This document shows, piece after piece, positions 1 through 9,331 of a stretch of DNA of 42,611 nt. Source of the DNA: an uncultured Sinobacteraceae bacterium. Lineage in GTDB: Bacteria; Pseudomonadota; Gammaproteobacteria; Steroidobacterales; Steroidobacteraceae. Position 1 is the stretch's first letter; the number at the start of each line of letters is the position of its first letter. Location: positions 1 through 42,611 of the forward strand of contig CALEKY010000080.1 in the NCBI GenBank assembly GCA_937902995.1, read 5' to 3'. Made by a program: the position numbers and the translations under genes. Below the pieces are notes generated by a model. It was not told where the DNA came from, searched no databases, and saw only the letters and a list, made by a program, of their open reading frames with translations.

Positions 1-13
1 AAGAGGCACGCAC

Positions 14-199
14 ATGAAACTCTCGTTCACCCGAGACAACATCGTTCGTCTCTCGAGCAAGGTCAAAACGGCATCGCCCGATGCCTTGCAAGCGTTGGAA
101 CAGGCTTGGGTCCGGCGCCAGCAGGAATTGGCGGGCTGGAAACCTTCGCGCGGCTGGTTGATCGAGCCGAAGCTCGGACGATCCGTAACGAACAGCTGA
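14..199 (+). CDS. Small hypothetical protein (61 aa)
   Basis: I do not recognise this 61-residue protein. It opens with ATG eight bases after a GAGG ribosome-binding site (positions 3-6) and ends in TGA. The sequence is basic and mixed, with a predicted helical stretch around residues 20-40 (ALQALEQAWVRRQQEL). There is no signal peptide, membrane segment or cysteine pair. It converges on the histidine kinase gene, with a heptamer repeat arm lying between the two stop codons. The good ribosome-binding site favours a real gene, but its size and the window edge leave this uncertain. Confidence 0.45.
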   Translation: MKLSFTRDNIVRLSSKVKTASPDALQALEQAWVRRQQELAGWKPSRGWLIEPKLGRSVTNS

Positions 200-220
200 A
201 TCCTGACGCGCGTAGCGCTC

Positions 221-248
221 GGTTACAGGCTCCAGCCTACAGCCCTGT
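221..248. repeat. Heptamer repeat arm, single-sided
   Basis: Four in-phase 7-bp units (GGTTACA, GGCTCCA, GCCTACA, GCCCTGT) fill the space up to the histidine kinase stop codon at 249. The units resemble the right arm of the element at 21952-22128. I see no matching inverted arm nearby, so this may be a remnant. Confidence 0.6.
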
Positions 249-2639
249 CTACGCCGCTCTCGTCTCCGCACCGAACGCGCGCTCGAGATACTCCGTCGTC
301 TCATCGACGAGCGCGCGCAGCGCCACGAACCGCTCCGCAAGCGCTTCGTCGGTCGCTTCTCGCGCCGCTTCCTCCAGACGCGCGGCAGCTTGCGCAAGCT
401 CGTGCGCATGAATGTTCGCTGCCGCTCCCTTCAAGCGATGCGCGCCTCGCGACAGGCGTGTTCGATCTCGCGCCGCGAGACCCAGTGTGAGCTCGGTCAG
501 GGTTTCCTTCGCGCTCGTGTTGAATGCCTTCACGAGCTCGGCCGTGAACTCCGGATCGCCGCCCGTCAATTCGTTGAGCTTCAGGAGATCCACCGGTGAA
601 CGCTCTGCCGGCGCCGTCTCCGCAGTCTGCACGTTCGCGGACGGTTCCCTGATCGATCCCCGTGCATCCGACAGCCCGAATCCGTTCAAGTACTCGCACA
701 ACCGTTCCACGTTCAACGGCTTCGTCAGAAAGCCGTCCATGCCGACCGTCATGCATCGGTCGTACTCGCCCGCCATGGCATTCGCTGTCAGCGCGACGAT
801 GGGCGTACGCCGCCGACCGAGCTCGCGCTGCCGGATGAGCGTCGTAGCCGTCAGACCATCCATGACCGGCATCTGCATGTCCATGAGTACGAGATCGAAT
901 GTTTCCGTCTCCCATCGTTCGAGCGCCTGAGCGCCATTGTCCGCAAGCGTCACGCGACAACCGAGCCGTTCGAGGATGCGTTGCGCGACCTTCTGGTTCA
1001 CCGGATTGTCCTCGACGACCAGAATGTGTCCCTTGAAGCGTCGATCGAACGCCTCCCCCGCCATTCGATCTGTGCGCAGAGTATCGGTGTCGCAATCGTT
1101 CTCCGTGGCCGGAATCTCGACGAACGGAAGCTCGAACCAGAACGTCGAGCCCTCGCCGACGCTGCTGCTCACGCCGACATGGCCGTCCATCATTTCGACG
1201 AAGCGCTTAACGATCGACAAGCCGAGCCCCGTGCCGCCGAAGTTGCGCGTCGTCGACGAGTCTGCCTGTACGAACGGTTCGAAAAGACGCTGCTGAACCT
1301 CGGGCTCGATACCGATACCGGTATCGCGAACTTCGAAACGCGTCAGCGCCACACCGTCTCGCGCGGCTCGCCGAGTCACGCGAATCGTCACCGAGCCTGT
1401 ATGGGTGAACTTGATCGCGTTGCCGACCAGATTGATGAGACATTGCCGCAGACGCTGCGGGTCGCCCATCGTGCGTACCGGCACGTCCGGATCCACGTGC
1501 ACCTTGAGGTCGAGCCGCTTTTCCGACGCCTGATACGACATGAGCGCCCGCACCTCTTCGACGACGCGTGACGGATCGGTCGGCACCGACTCCACCACCA
1601 TGCGGCCGGCCTCGATCTTCGAGAAGTCCAGAATGTCGTCGATGACCCTGAGCAGCGAGTTGGCGCTGTCGCGAATGGTCGTCGCATATTCGCGATAGGG
1701 CTCCGGGAGCGACCGGTCGAGCAACAGATTGCTCATGCCGATGATGCCGTTCATCGGTGTGCGGATCTCGTGGCTCACGTTCGCCAGCAACGCAGTTTTT
1801 GCGCGACTTGCGGCTTGCGCAGCTTCGGCCGCATCCATCAAGGCTTGCGCTGCGTTGACCTCCTCCGTTACGTCCCACGCGACGCCGATGATGCGCACGG
1901 GTCTGCCGCGCTCCCGAAAGACGCGGCGGTAGATCTGAACGTGCCTGATCGCGCCATCCGTCTCGCGAACGATACGAAAGCGATCTATCAGAATGGCTGG
2001 GACGTTGGGATCCGTCAGGATCGCCTCGCGCACGCTCAAAATGCGCGGCAGGTCCTCCGGATGAATCACCCGTTTCACGTCTTCGAATCCTCGTTCGGCG
2101 TGCCGCAACCCGAACACCCTTGCAAAGTTGTCGTCGAGATAGACGGTGTCGGCGAGGAGGTCGCGATCCCAAACGGCAAGTCCTGCAATCTGAGTGGCAA
2201 GGTTGAGGCGCTCGAGCAGCGTTCGCTGCTCTTCGGTCAGTTTCACGACCGCTGCATGAGAGGCGAGAACTTCTGCGCTGACCGTGCGGGCACGGGTTGC
2301 TTGCAGCACTTCTTGCTGACGACGCGCAATCAGTGCGGTAGGTACGAGTGCGACCATCCAGACAAGAGTCACGGACAGCAACGCCGAAACGACTGCATCC
2401 GACAAGCCGAGGCTGAGCTGGCCTTTCGCCGCGAGGCCGGCAACGATGAGGGACGAGGCAAGTATCGCGATTGCGACCGCCAAGCGCGCGTTCTGCGGAC
2501 GCAATGCGAACAACGCCACGCCGGAATACGCGACCGTTACGAACAGCGTCGGTGGGCTCAGCAGATCGGCGATGAAGATCGCCGCGCTCGCAAGCAGGAG
2601 CACCGACAGATCCCTGATCAAGGCGTTACGTCCATTCAC
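249..2639 (-). CDS. Hybrid sensor histidine kinase (TM-PAS-HisKA-HATPase-REC-Hpt)
   Basis: This is an inner-membrane hybrid kinase of 796 residues. Residues about 8-108 hold around four hydrophobic membrane segments. A PAS domain follows (about 150-260). The dimerisation/phosphoacceptor domain has SHEIRTPMNG with His290, and the ATPase domain has the N, G1 and G2 boxes (NLVGNAIKF, DTGIGI, GGTGLGL). A receiver domain (about 535-655) carries Asp587 in VLMDMQMPVMDG and Lys640, and the Hpt domain has AHRLKGAAANIHA with His734. All phosphorelay residues are therefore present in one chain, as in BarA/ArcB-type proteins. The start is GTG, with AGGGATAGGA just upstream. No separate response regulator lies nearby, so the output partner is elsewhere and the signal is unknown. 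Confidence 0.95.
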   Translation of the reverse strand: MNGRNALIRDLSVLLLASAAIFIADLLSPPTLFVTVAYSGVALFALRPQNARLAVAIAILASSLIVAGLAAKGQLSLGLSDAVVSALLSVTLVWMVALVPTALIARRQQEVLQATRARTVSAEVLASHAAVVKLTEEQRTLLERLNLATQIAGLAVWDRDLLADTVYLDDNFARVFGLRHAERGFEDVKRVIHPEDLPRILSVREAILTDPNVPAILIDRFRIVRETDGAIRHVQIYRRVFRERGRPVRIIGVAWDVTEEVNAAQALMDAAEAAQAASRAKTALLANVSHEIRTPMNGIIGMSNLLLDRSLPEPYREYATTIRDSANSLLRVIDDILDFSKIEAGRMVVESVPTDPSRVVEEVRALMSYQASEKRLDLKVHVDPDVPVRTMGDPQRLRQCLINLVGNAIKFTHTGSVTIRVTRRAARDGVALTRFEVRDTGIGIEPEVQQRLFEPFVQADSSTTRNFGGTGLGLSIVKRFVEMMDGHVGVSSSVGEGSTFWFELPFVEIPATENDCDTDTLRTDRMAGEAFDRRFKGHILVVEDNPVNQKVAQRILERLGCRVTLADNGAQALERWETETFDLVLMDMQMPVMDGLTATTLIRQRELGRRRTPIVALTANAMAGEYDRCMTVGMDGFLTKPLNVERLCEYLNGFGLSDARGSIREPSANVQTAETAPAERSPVDLLKLNELTGGDPEFTAELVKAFNTSAKETLTELTLGLAARDRTRLSRGAHRLKGAAANIHAHELAQAAARLEEAAREATDEALAERFVALRALVDETTEYLERAFGAETRAA

Positions 2640-2917
2640 GTCCTATCCCTCTCGAGCGACGCACTCGGTCGCGCAACGGAGGCCGACCACATCACAGGAG
2701 CGCTTTCCGAACGATGACGTACCCGACGCAGGCACGCGATCGACCGAAGGTCGTGCGCAAATTGCGCAAACACCTGAAGCTGCATTAAGGAAATTTCGTA
2801 CACCGTCAACCAACCCGTCGATTGACCGGATCAATCATCCGCATCGAGAACGTGAGTTGCTCCTGCCGACTCTCTGCGTCGAACATGCGCCATTCCCTCT
2901 CAATTGCAGGAGCTGCG

Positions 2918-3253
2918 ATGACCCGTGAAACCAAGATCCTGGCTGTCACCGATGCAACGTTCGAGGAACGTGTGCTCAAAGCCGAGCGGCCGGTGCTCGT
3001 GAAATTCGAGGCCGAATGGTGCGGACCCTGCCAGGCGATGAAGCCTGCAATCGCTGAGCTCGCCGACGAGTACGGCGACAAGGTGACCATTGCCACGATC
3101 GACATCGACACGAATGCCCAAACGCCCCATCGCTACGGCGTCCGCGGCATTCCCACGGTTCTCTTGTTCCGCAACGGCACTGTCGTCGGTCAGAAAGTGG
3201 GACTCGCACGCAAGGCCGAACTGGTCGCGATGATCGACCAACAGGTGGCCTGA
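2918..3253 (+). CDS. Thioredoxin
   Basis: This is a thioredoxin of 111 residues, the usual length, acting as a cytoplasmic dithiol-disulfide reductant. The active site is EWCGPC with Cys35 and Cys38. The cis-proline loop GIPTVLLF follows near residue 78, and the central acidic/aromatic strand VLVKFEAEWC is intact. I chose the ATG at 2918 because AGGAG (2908-2912) stands just upstream and the usual thioredoxin N-terminus begins there; the frame is open further upstream but that part does not look like protein. It is divergent from the histidine kinase and convergent with the EamA transporter, so it is probably transcribed alone. Confidence 0.93.
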   Translation: MTRETKILAVTDATFEERVLKAERPVLVKFEAEWCGPCQAMKPAIAELADEYGDKVTIATIDIDTNAQTPHRYGVRGIPTVLLFRNGTVVGQKVGLARKAELVAMIDQQVA

Positions 3254-3262
3254 GACGGCGGG

Positions 3263-4132
3263 TCACGCTTCCGCGTCAGCGAACGCGAGCGCGAGCACGC
3301 CGATGACGATGCAAGCCGCGCCGGCGATGCGTGCTGGTGCGGCCTGCTCTTTGAGCAATCGTGCCCCGAAATAGGTGCCGATCAGGGTCGCAAGCTCGCG
3401 GGCTGGCGCAATGTGACTGATCGGCGCCATCTGCATGGCAAACAAGACCAAGATATAGCCTAGCGGACCGAGCACGCTGACGATTCCGGCAGGTTTCCAG
3501 TATTCGCGGACTTCTTGCACAACACGCGTTCGATCGCATAGCGCACTCGGCGCGAGCACGATCACCCGAAACAAATTGCCGCAGTAATCGACGAGAAACG
3601 GCGAGAGCAGCAGGACCTTCACTGCCCAGCCATCGTTGACCGTATAGGCCGCAATGAACACGCCGGTCGCCAAGCCATAGGCGATTCCGGCGCGCGGCGC
3701 CTTGTGCGGCTCGCGCGTGAGGCCGGCAACGAGCAGGATGCCCGATACCACCAACACAACGCCGAGCACGGACAGTCCCGTGACCCGTTCGCCCAACAAG
3801 ACCACGGCGGCAATGAACGACAAGAGCGGACCGGAGCCTCGCGCAAGGGGATAGACCAACGAGAGATCGGAAGCCCGATAACCGGCTTGCAGAATGAGCG
3901 AATATCCGAGATGCAGCACACCCGTCGCGAGCAATGCAAGTCCGTGTATCCACTCGAAGTGCGGGCGCTCGCGAACCAGAATCCACAACACCGCCGGCGT
4001 GTAAACGATCACCGATCCGACGGAGTACAGCCAAACGAAATGACGCGAGCCGGCTGCACGCTTGGCAGCAAGGTTCCAAGTGGCATGAGTGAAGGCAGCC
4101 AGCAAGACGGCCGCCAGCGCAATCAACGGCAT
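3263..4132 (-). CDS. EamA-family (drug/metabolite superfamily) transporter
   Basis: The 289-residue protein is almost entirely hydrophobic, with about ten membrane segments arranged as two EamA repeats of five helices. The first repeat begins FTHATWNLAAKRA and holds LVYPLARGSGPLL, a typical EamA motif. The second ends in IGTYFGARLLKEQ, the common RLxxGE/KEQ-like end of the family. Such proteins move small metabolites or amino acids across the inner membrane, often outward; the substrate cannot be read from sequence. It starts with ATG and its stop lies 9 bp from the thioredoxin stop, in convergent orientation. Confidence 0.88.
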   Translation of the reverse strand: MPLIALAAVLLAAFTHATWNLAAKRAAGSRHFVWLYSVGSVIVYTPAVLWILVRERPHFEWIHGLALLATGVLHLGYSLILQAGYRASDLSLVYPLARGSGPLLSFIAAVVLLGERVTGLSVLGVVLVVSGILLVAGLTREPHKAPRAGIAYGLATGVFIAAYTVNDGWAVKVLLLSPFLVDYCGNLFRVIVLAPSALCDRTRVVQEVREYWKPAGIVSVLGPLGYILVLFAMQMAPISHIAPARELATLIGTYFGARLLKEQAAPARIAGAACIVIGVLALAFADAEA

Positions 4133-4320
4133 GAGCGCGCGCTCGTTACGCGAGTTCAGCGAACGATGGGTGCAAGCTTAACGGGCCTGCACGTGCGCGC
4201 CCAGTCATGCACCGAGCGTTGCGGACCGTAGCGCCGGCCCGCACGCTGCTCTCTTCTCATCGCAACTTTCCCGAACGGCGGGACGCTACGGCGTGAATAG
4301 GCGTCGCGCCGCAGTCTCCG

Positions 4321-6609
4321 CTAGAAATCGATGCTCAACTCCGCGACGTACGAGCGCTGCGGGTACGGATGGAAGGCCCAGTACCGGTCGTTCGTCAGGT
4401 TGTCGATACCCAACGAAGCGACACACTGCGGTGTGATTCGATAGCGAACGCGGGCATCGACGACGAAGAAGTTACTCATCCCCATGTAAGCCGTTCCGTT
4501 CGTATCCGAATTATCGAGCTGGTTGTATTGAGTGCCGCTATATCGGGCACCGAGCGAGGCGACCCATTTATCGCCGATCTCGTAGGTGGCTAGCGCGTTC
4601 GCACGCCAACGCGGGACGCGCGGCTGCCGTTTGCCGACGCTTGCCGGGAAAGCGTCGTTGCGCACGATCTCGGAGTGTGCGTACGTGAGGCTGGTGCTCA
4701 GCGTGAGACCGGGAACCAAGAAATCGCTCGCGCGATAGGCCACCTCGACACCGCGCGTTTCGATCTTCTCGACGTTCTGGATGGTCTGCACCGTACCGCC
4801 GATCGCAGCATTGATCTGCGAGTACAGCGCATCGCGCGTGTCCTCCGCGAACAGCGTGGCTCGAAGCGAGCCGCCAACGACTTCGCGCTGCGCACTGAGC
4901 TCCAGCGTCCAGGATCTCTCGGGCTCGAGATTCGGATCGTTGTTCACGATCTGACCGGCCACGAGCGAGCCTTGATAGAGCTCGGACACCGTCGGCGTAC
5001 GAACGGCCTTGCCGAGCGACGCTTGCAAGGTCCAATCGTCGGTGAGTTGATAAGCGATGGCCGCCTTCGGCGAGAAGTAAGTCTCGTCGCGCTCGCCGAA
5101 GCGCTCTGCGTCTTCGGCGTTTGCAATCAACCCGTCGTGCGCCCGCCAACGTTCGGCACGGAGGCCGAGCGTCGTGCGCCAACGCTCCGCAATACGCCAC
5201 GTGTCCTGCAAATAGACACCGTGCAGCTCGGTTTCGCCCTCGAACGCCGAGACGCGCGAACCTGCTGCGCCGTCGATCCAATCCGACGTTTCGAACACAC
5301 GCGTGCGCAGTCGGCTTGCGAGACGCTGATAACCGGCCTCGACCAAGTGTGCACCGTGCAAACCATCGGGACGCCACGTCGCACGCAGCGACAGTGTGTT
5401 CCATCCGGTGCCTTCTTGATCGGCAATTCGTCCGGCCCCGTGCATCGATGCACTGGACACCGCAACGCTCGGCGAACGGATCTCGTCGCGTCCGTAGTCG
5501 TACAGACTCGCAGCGATCTCCCAAGCGAAGACGTCCGCATCGGCTTTCAGCGTCAGCCCATGCATGAAATGCTCGAGTCGGGCGCGGTTCGGCGCGAAGT
5601 CGCTCGGCAATATCGTGTAGCGCATCCCATCGATATTGACGGCCAACGGCGCAGCGGATCCGAGCTCGCCGTAGACCGGCCGACCGTCCGCATCGCGCAA
5701 GTACGATTCGACGTGTCGGACACCGTCGTTGAACCACGAGCCGAACGTGTAGCTCGCCCGCATCGAGGGCCCGAAGTCGTAGGCCACTTTGATCTTCGCG
5801 TGGTCCTGTACGACCTCGTTCCGATTCGTCGCACCGAGCAGCCACCAGTTCTGATTGCGCGGATTCTTCCCGGCGATGGCACCCGTCACGACGGGCTCGT
5901 CCGTGGCCGGAGTCGTGCTGAAGACCTTGTTGGCAAAGCTGAGCGGATGACTGTCGCTTTCGAGACGGTTGTAGTTGAGCCACCAAGACCAATTGTCGTG
6001 GCGCGCGCCGATGGATGCGCTCGCCTGATACCCTCGGTAAGTGTCCTCTCGACCGTACATGGAGAACGGCTGAGCGAAGGTCGCGACTCGCACATGCCCC
6101 TCGAATTCGCTCGGCATGCGAGTCACGTAATCGACGACCGCGCCGACCGAGTTGCCCGGATAGGCCGCCGAAAACGGTCCATACAAGACATCGACTCGCT
6201 CGATCTCTTCCGGTGTCACCATGCCCCAGCGCGGCGTGAACGTGATGCCGTTGCCGAGCAGGTTCGACAACAGAATGCCGTCGGCGTAGACGAGCGAACG
6301 TGCGCTGTTCCCGGTCCCTGAAGCACGGCTGGCCAGTACAGCGTGATCGTAATCGCCGATGTAACGCTTACGGACGAGCAGGCTCGGTAGGTATTTCAAC
6401 GCGTCTTCCGCGTCGGTTGCGTTGATGGCATCGGCGATGTCTTGCGCATCGATGCCCTCGATCGTCGTTGGGATTTGCGTCGGCAATGAGGTCGGCCGCG
6501 TGCCGATGACGGTCACTGTCCCCAATGTGCGCAGCGGCGCCTCCTCCGCAGCCGCGCACGCTGCGGCTGCCGAAATCAACGCGGCCGGCAGCCAAGTATG
6601 TGTTCTCAT
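4321..6609 (-). CDS. TonB-dependent outer membrane receptor (1)
   Basis: This is an outer-membrane gated-channel receptor of 762 residues. A signal peptide (about 1-20, ending near AAACAAAEE) is followed by the plug domain, with a TonB-box-like start (GTVTVIGTRP), VYADGILLSN and IERVDVLYGPFSAAYPGNSVG. The beta-barrel then runs to a C-terminal aromatic residue (ELSIDF). The start at 6609 is supported by GGAG a few bases upstream; the frame stays open for 34 codons more without protein-like character. The upstream neighbour encodes a DUF2946-like His/Cys protein, so a metal, possibly copper, is a reasonable substrate guess, but nothing in the barrel proves it. Siderophore or cobalamin uptake remain alternatives. 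Confidence 0.92.
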   Translation of the reverse strand: MRTHTWLPAALISAAAACAAAEEAPLRTLGTVTVIGTRPTSLPTQIPTTIEGIDAQDIADAINATDAEDALKYLPSLLVRKRYIGDYDHAVLASRASGTGNSARSLVYADGILLSNLLGNGITFTPRWGMVTPEEIERVDVLYGPFSAAYPGNSVGAVVDYVTRMPSEFEGHVRVATFAQPFSMYGREDTYRGYQASASIGARHDNWSWWLNYNRLESDSHPLSFANKVFSTTPATDEPVVTGAIAGKNPRNQNWWLLGATNRNEVVQDHAKIKVAYDFGPSMRASYTFGSWFNDGVRHVESYLRDADGRPVYGELGSAAPLAVNIDGMRYTILPSDFAPNRARLEHFMHGLTLKADADVFAWEIAASLYDYGRDEIRSPSVAVSSASMHGAGRIADQEGTGWNTLSLRATWRPDGLHGAHLVEAGYQRLASRLRTRVFETSDWIDGAAGSRVSAFEGETELHGVYLQDTWRIAERWRTTLGLRAERWRAHDGLIANAEDAERFGERDETYFSPKAAIAYQLTDDWTLQASLGKAVRTPTVSELYQGSLVAGQIVNNDPNLEPERSWTLELSAQREVVGGSLRATLFAEDTRDALYSQINAAIGGTVQTIQNVEKIETRGVEVAYRASDFLVPGLTLSTSLTYAHSEIVRNDAFPASVGKRQPRVPRWRANALATYEIGDKWVASLGARYSGTQYNQLDNSDTNGTAYMGMSNFFVVDARVRYRITPQCVASLGIDNLTNDRYWAFHPYPQRSYVAELSIDF

Positions 6610-6622
6610 GATCGGAACTCCG

Positions 6623-6640
6623 GTGCAGCCTCGGCTGCAC
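6623..6640. promoter_or_regulatory. Inverted repeat in leader of TonB receptor 1
   Basis: GTGCAGCC and GGCTGCAC form an 8-bp perfect inverted repeat with a 2-base centre, placed just upstream of the receptor's ribosome-binding site. It could be a dyad operator or a hairpin in the mRNA leader. No match to a known Fur box is evident. Confidence 0.35.
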
Positions 6641-6750
6641 GTCGAATGCTCACGGACACGCAGGTCCGTGCAAATCGGACGGCTCCAATGCAATGCGCAT
6701 CGCGAGCGCACGGCGCTCGCAAGCTCGTTGGAACGGTCCAGCCTGAGGAG

Positions 6751-7176
6751 TTACGCGAGAATCGAGGGCGGTCCGCGGATGCGGATGCGCGCAACGGGAG
6801 AAGCAGGAAGGAGTAGCGGCTCGTTTGCGTCGAGCAAACCGACTTGCACGAGCGCGACCGCCACGAGCACCGGTGTCGGCGTGCCGGCAACCGCCGTCCG
6901 CGACAATGCGAACGGGCAAGAATTCGACGTGGTCGCCGCGTCGTCGCTCTGCGCGCCTACATCATGAGCGTGTTGTCCTGCATGCGCCGCACCATGATGG
7001 GCATGCGAGTCCGCACGCGAGAACAGCTCCACGATACGCGCGGACTGCACCGGGCAGAAATCGACGGTGATCCCATCCGCACGGGCGGCATACATGAACC
7101 CGACCGGCACGAACGCCTGCGCCACCAGGAACGGCAGCACCCAGAGCAGGCAGCGTTTGAAGAACCGTCGGGCCAT
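6751..7176 (-). CDS. DUF2946-like small His/Cys protein
   Basis: This is a 141-residue protein with an N-terminal hydrophobic segment (about 8-30) that is a signal peptide or membrane anchor. After it come a Cys-Pro (Cys41), a histidine-rich stretch (residues about 57-72, SHAHHGAAHAGQHAHD) and a second Cys-Pro-Phe (Cys87, SCPFALS). A second hydrophobic segment follows near the C-terminus. This layout fits DUF2946, a family often found beside TonB receptors and copper genes. The histidine cluster suggests metal binding in the periplasm. It is 141 bp upstream of receptor 1 on the same strand and may share its transcript. The family assignment is from memory of the motif, not from a search. Confidence 0.7.
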   Translation of the reverse strand: MARRFFKRCLLWVLPFLVAQAFVPVGFMYAARADGITVDFCPVQSARIVELFSRADSHAHHGAAHAGQHAHDVGAQSDDAATTSNSCPFALSRTAVAGTPTPVLVAVALVQVGLLDANEPLLLPASPVARIRIRGPPSILA

Positions 7177-7254
7177 TGGACTTGGAACGGTGGTTAGAAC
7201 CGACCTTGGGAGCGAACCATGAGACGTCGCGCCGCCGAAGTCAATTCGGTTGCT

Positions 7255-8526
7255 CTAGCTTTTCAATTCTAGATTCTTCGTGCCAATCCCGGCGTCCGGA
7301 CCCAACTCCCCTTCCCATTTGGCAACGACGGCAGTGGAGATACTGTTGCCCACCACGTTCGTCGCCGAGCGCCCCATATCGAAGAACTGATCCACGCCGA
7401 TCAGCAACAGCAGTCCGGCCTCGGGAATACCGAATTGAGGCAGCGTCGCAGCGATCACGACCAACGAAGCGCGAGGAACGCCGGCGATCCCTTTCGAGGT
7501 GAGCATGAGGATGGCCACCATCAAAATCTGCTGCGTAATGGTCAGCTCGATGCCGTAGACCTGCGCGATGAACATGATCGCGAACGTGCAATACATCATC
7601 GAGCCGTCGAGATTGAACGAATAGCCCGTCGGCAGCACGAAGCTCGCAACACGATTACTGATCCCGAACCGTTCGAGCTCTTCCAGCGTCTTCGGATAGG
7701 CCGCCTCCGAGCTTGCAGTCGAAAAAGCCAGCAACACCGGCTCGCGAATCCGCCGCACGAGCCGCAAGATCGAGGGGCCGACGATGAACCAGCCGAGCAG
7801 CACGAGCACGATCCAAAGGATGGCAAGCGCGAGATAGAACTCGCCGATGAACAGTCCGTAGACCCAGACGATGCCGAGCCCTTGCTTTGCAATCGTGCCG
7901 GCCAACGCGCCGAACACGGCGAGCGGTGCGGCCATCATCACGTAGCCGGTGACTTTGAGCATGATGTGCGCGACCGCATCGAGCGCATCCAGCACGATCT
8001 TGCCCCGCTCGCCGAGCGCGGCGGTCGCCGTGCCGAAGAACACCGAGAACACGACGATTTGCAGGATCTCGTTGCGCGCCATCGCATCGATGATGCTCGT
8101 CGGAATCGTGTGCGCAATGAAGCCTTGCAGCGACAAGGCCGAGGCTTCGACGTTCGCGACCGCACTCTCGTCAGGCAACGGCAAGCGCATGACGGCGCCG
8201 GGCGCGAATACCTGCACGAGCACGAGTCCGAACGTCAGGGAGATGAGCGAGGCGAAAATGAACCAACCGAGCGACTTCGCGCCGACTCGCCCAAGCATCG
8301 CGAGATCGCTCATCTTGCCGATGCCGACGACGAGCGTTGCGAACACGAGCGGCGCGATGATCATCTTGATCAAGCGCAGAAATGCCGTCGGCAGCAGCTC
8401 GACGATCTCGGCGAAACGAGCGCTCGAATCGCCGAACTGCGTGTTGACGATATAGCCGCTGGCGATGCCCAGCAGCAGCGCCACCACGATCCACATCGTC
8501 AGGCGATTCGAGCGCATCGTCGTCAC
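7255..8526 (-). CDS. Dicarboxylate/amino acid:cation symporter (DAACS family)
   Basis: This inner-membrane secondary transporter of 423 residues has the GltP/DctA/GLT fold. Family landmarks are in order: MIIAPLVFATLVVGIGKM in TM2-3, the HP1 loop STASSEAAYPKTLEEL, the TM7 motif FNLDGSMMY (the family's NMDGT-like sodium site), HP2 IAGVPRASLV, and TM8 GRSATNVVGNSISTA, which carries the substrate-binding residues. Uptake of C4-dicarboxylates or acidic amino acids with sodium or protons is expected. The HP1 and TM7 variants (ASSEAAYP, LDGS) mark a subfamily different from classical DctA, so the substrate is open. The start is GTG at 8526 with AGGA close upstream; an ATG three codons later (8517) is equally possible. 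Confidence 0.92.
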   Translation of the reverse strand: MTTMRSNRLTMWIVVALLLGIASGYIVNTQFGDSSARFAEIVELLPTAFLRLIKMIIAPLVFATLVVGIGKMSDLAMLGRVGAKSLGWFIFASLISLTFGLVLVQVFAPGAVMRLPLPDESAVANVEASALSLQGFIAHTIPTSIIDAMARNEILQIVVFSVFFGTATAALGERGKIVLDALDAVAHIMLKVTGYVMMAAPLAVFGALAGTIAKQGLGIVWVYGLFIGEFYLALAILWIVLVLLGWFIVGPSILRLVRRIREPVLLAFSTASSEAAYPKTLEELERFGISNRVASFVLPTGYSFNLDGSMMYCTFAIMFIAQVYGIELTITQQILMVAILMLTSKGIAGVPRASLVVIAATLPQFGIPEAGLLLLIGVDQFFDMGRSATNVVGNSISTAVVAKWEGELGPDAGIGTKNLELKS

Positions 8527-8548
8527 TCGTTCCTACGCGCCACGGCCT

Positions 8549-9331
8549 TCATACGAATGCGATCAACAGACCGCCGAGCACGATCCGATACCACGCGAAC
8601 ACCGTGAACTGATGCGTCTGCACATAACGCAGCAGCCATTTCACGGCGATGAAGGCGACGATGGCGCTCACGATGAAACCGACGGCCAGCTCGCCCCACG
8701 GCTCGTCGGCCGCCTGTCCGTCGGCATACAGATCGTAGGCCTCGTACGCCGTTGCGGCGAACATCGTGGGAATTCCGACCAAGAACGAAAACTCCGCTGC
8801 AGCCGGACGCGATGTCATGCCTGCGAGCATGGCGGCGAAAATCGTCGCCGCCGAACGCGACGTCCCGGGAAACACGGCGGCGAGAATCTGCCCGATACCG
8901 ACCCAGAATGCGACATTCCAAGTGAGCTCTTCGCGCGGCGGTTGACGTGCCGCATACCTTTCCACGGCGAAGATGACGAAGCCGCCGATGATGAGCGCCA
9001 GTGCCACTGGAGCCACCGTTTCGGGCAGCTCGAGGCCAAGCTGTTTGGCGACCAAGCCGCCGACGACGGTGATGCCGAACGCGAGCAGGAGCTTCAACAG
9101 GTAGTCCCGGTTCTCGGGGCGCGACAAGTGCACCGTCATATCCCAAAGCCGGCGCCAGTAAATCACGACGACAGCGAGAATCGCCCCGGCCTGGATTGCG
9201 ACGTTGAACAGGTCCGAACGCCGATCGAGCCAGTGCTGCGCGATGAGCAAATGACCCGTACTCGAAATGGGGAGGAATTCCGTGATGCCCTCGATGATGC
9301 CGAGAAGGATGACCTGCAGTAGATCGTTCAC
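8549..9331 (-). CDS. uppP: Undecaprenyl-diphosphatase UppP (BacA)
   Basis: This is an integral membrane phosphatase of 260 residues. It recycles undecaprenyl pyrophosphate to the monophosphate lipid carrier used for peptidoglycan and O-antigen, and can confer bacitracin tolerance. The first signature, GIIEGITEFLPISSTGHL (Glu14, Glu18, Ser24, His27), and the second, PGTSRSAATI, are both complete. Hydrophobic segments alternate throughout. The start is GTG, with AAGG nine bases upstream and the family's usual N-terminus beginning there. It lies 22 bp upstream of the symporter on the same strand, so co-transcription is possible although the two functions are unrelated. Confidence 0.95.
   Translation of the reverse strand: MNDLLQVILLGIIEGITEFLPISSTGHLLIAQHWLDRRSDLFNVAIQAGAILAVVVIYWRRLWDMTVHLSRPENRDYLLKLLLAFGITVVGGLVAKQLGLELPETVAPVALALIIGGFVIFAVERYAARQPPREELTWNVAFWVGIGQILAAVFPGTSRSAATIFAAMLAGMTSRPAAAEFSFLVGIPTMFAATAYEAYDLYADGQAADEPWGELAVGFIVSAIVAFIAVKWLLRYVQTHQFTVFAWYRIVLGGLLIAFV

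Noticed and set aside
2820..2836. Small dyad GATTGA-CCGGA-TCAATC upstream of thioredoxin
   Set aside because: Six-base arms in a 280-bp region are expected by chance often enough; no -10 element at proper distance supports a promoter.
4675..6321. Long open frame (548 codons) on the plus strand opposite TonB receptor 1
   Set aside because: It is a shadow caused by GC-rich codon use; no domain, no ribosome-binding site, and the receptor on the other strand is unmistakable.
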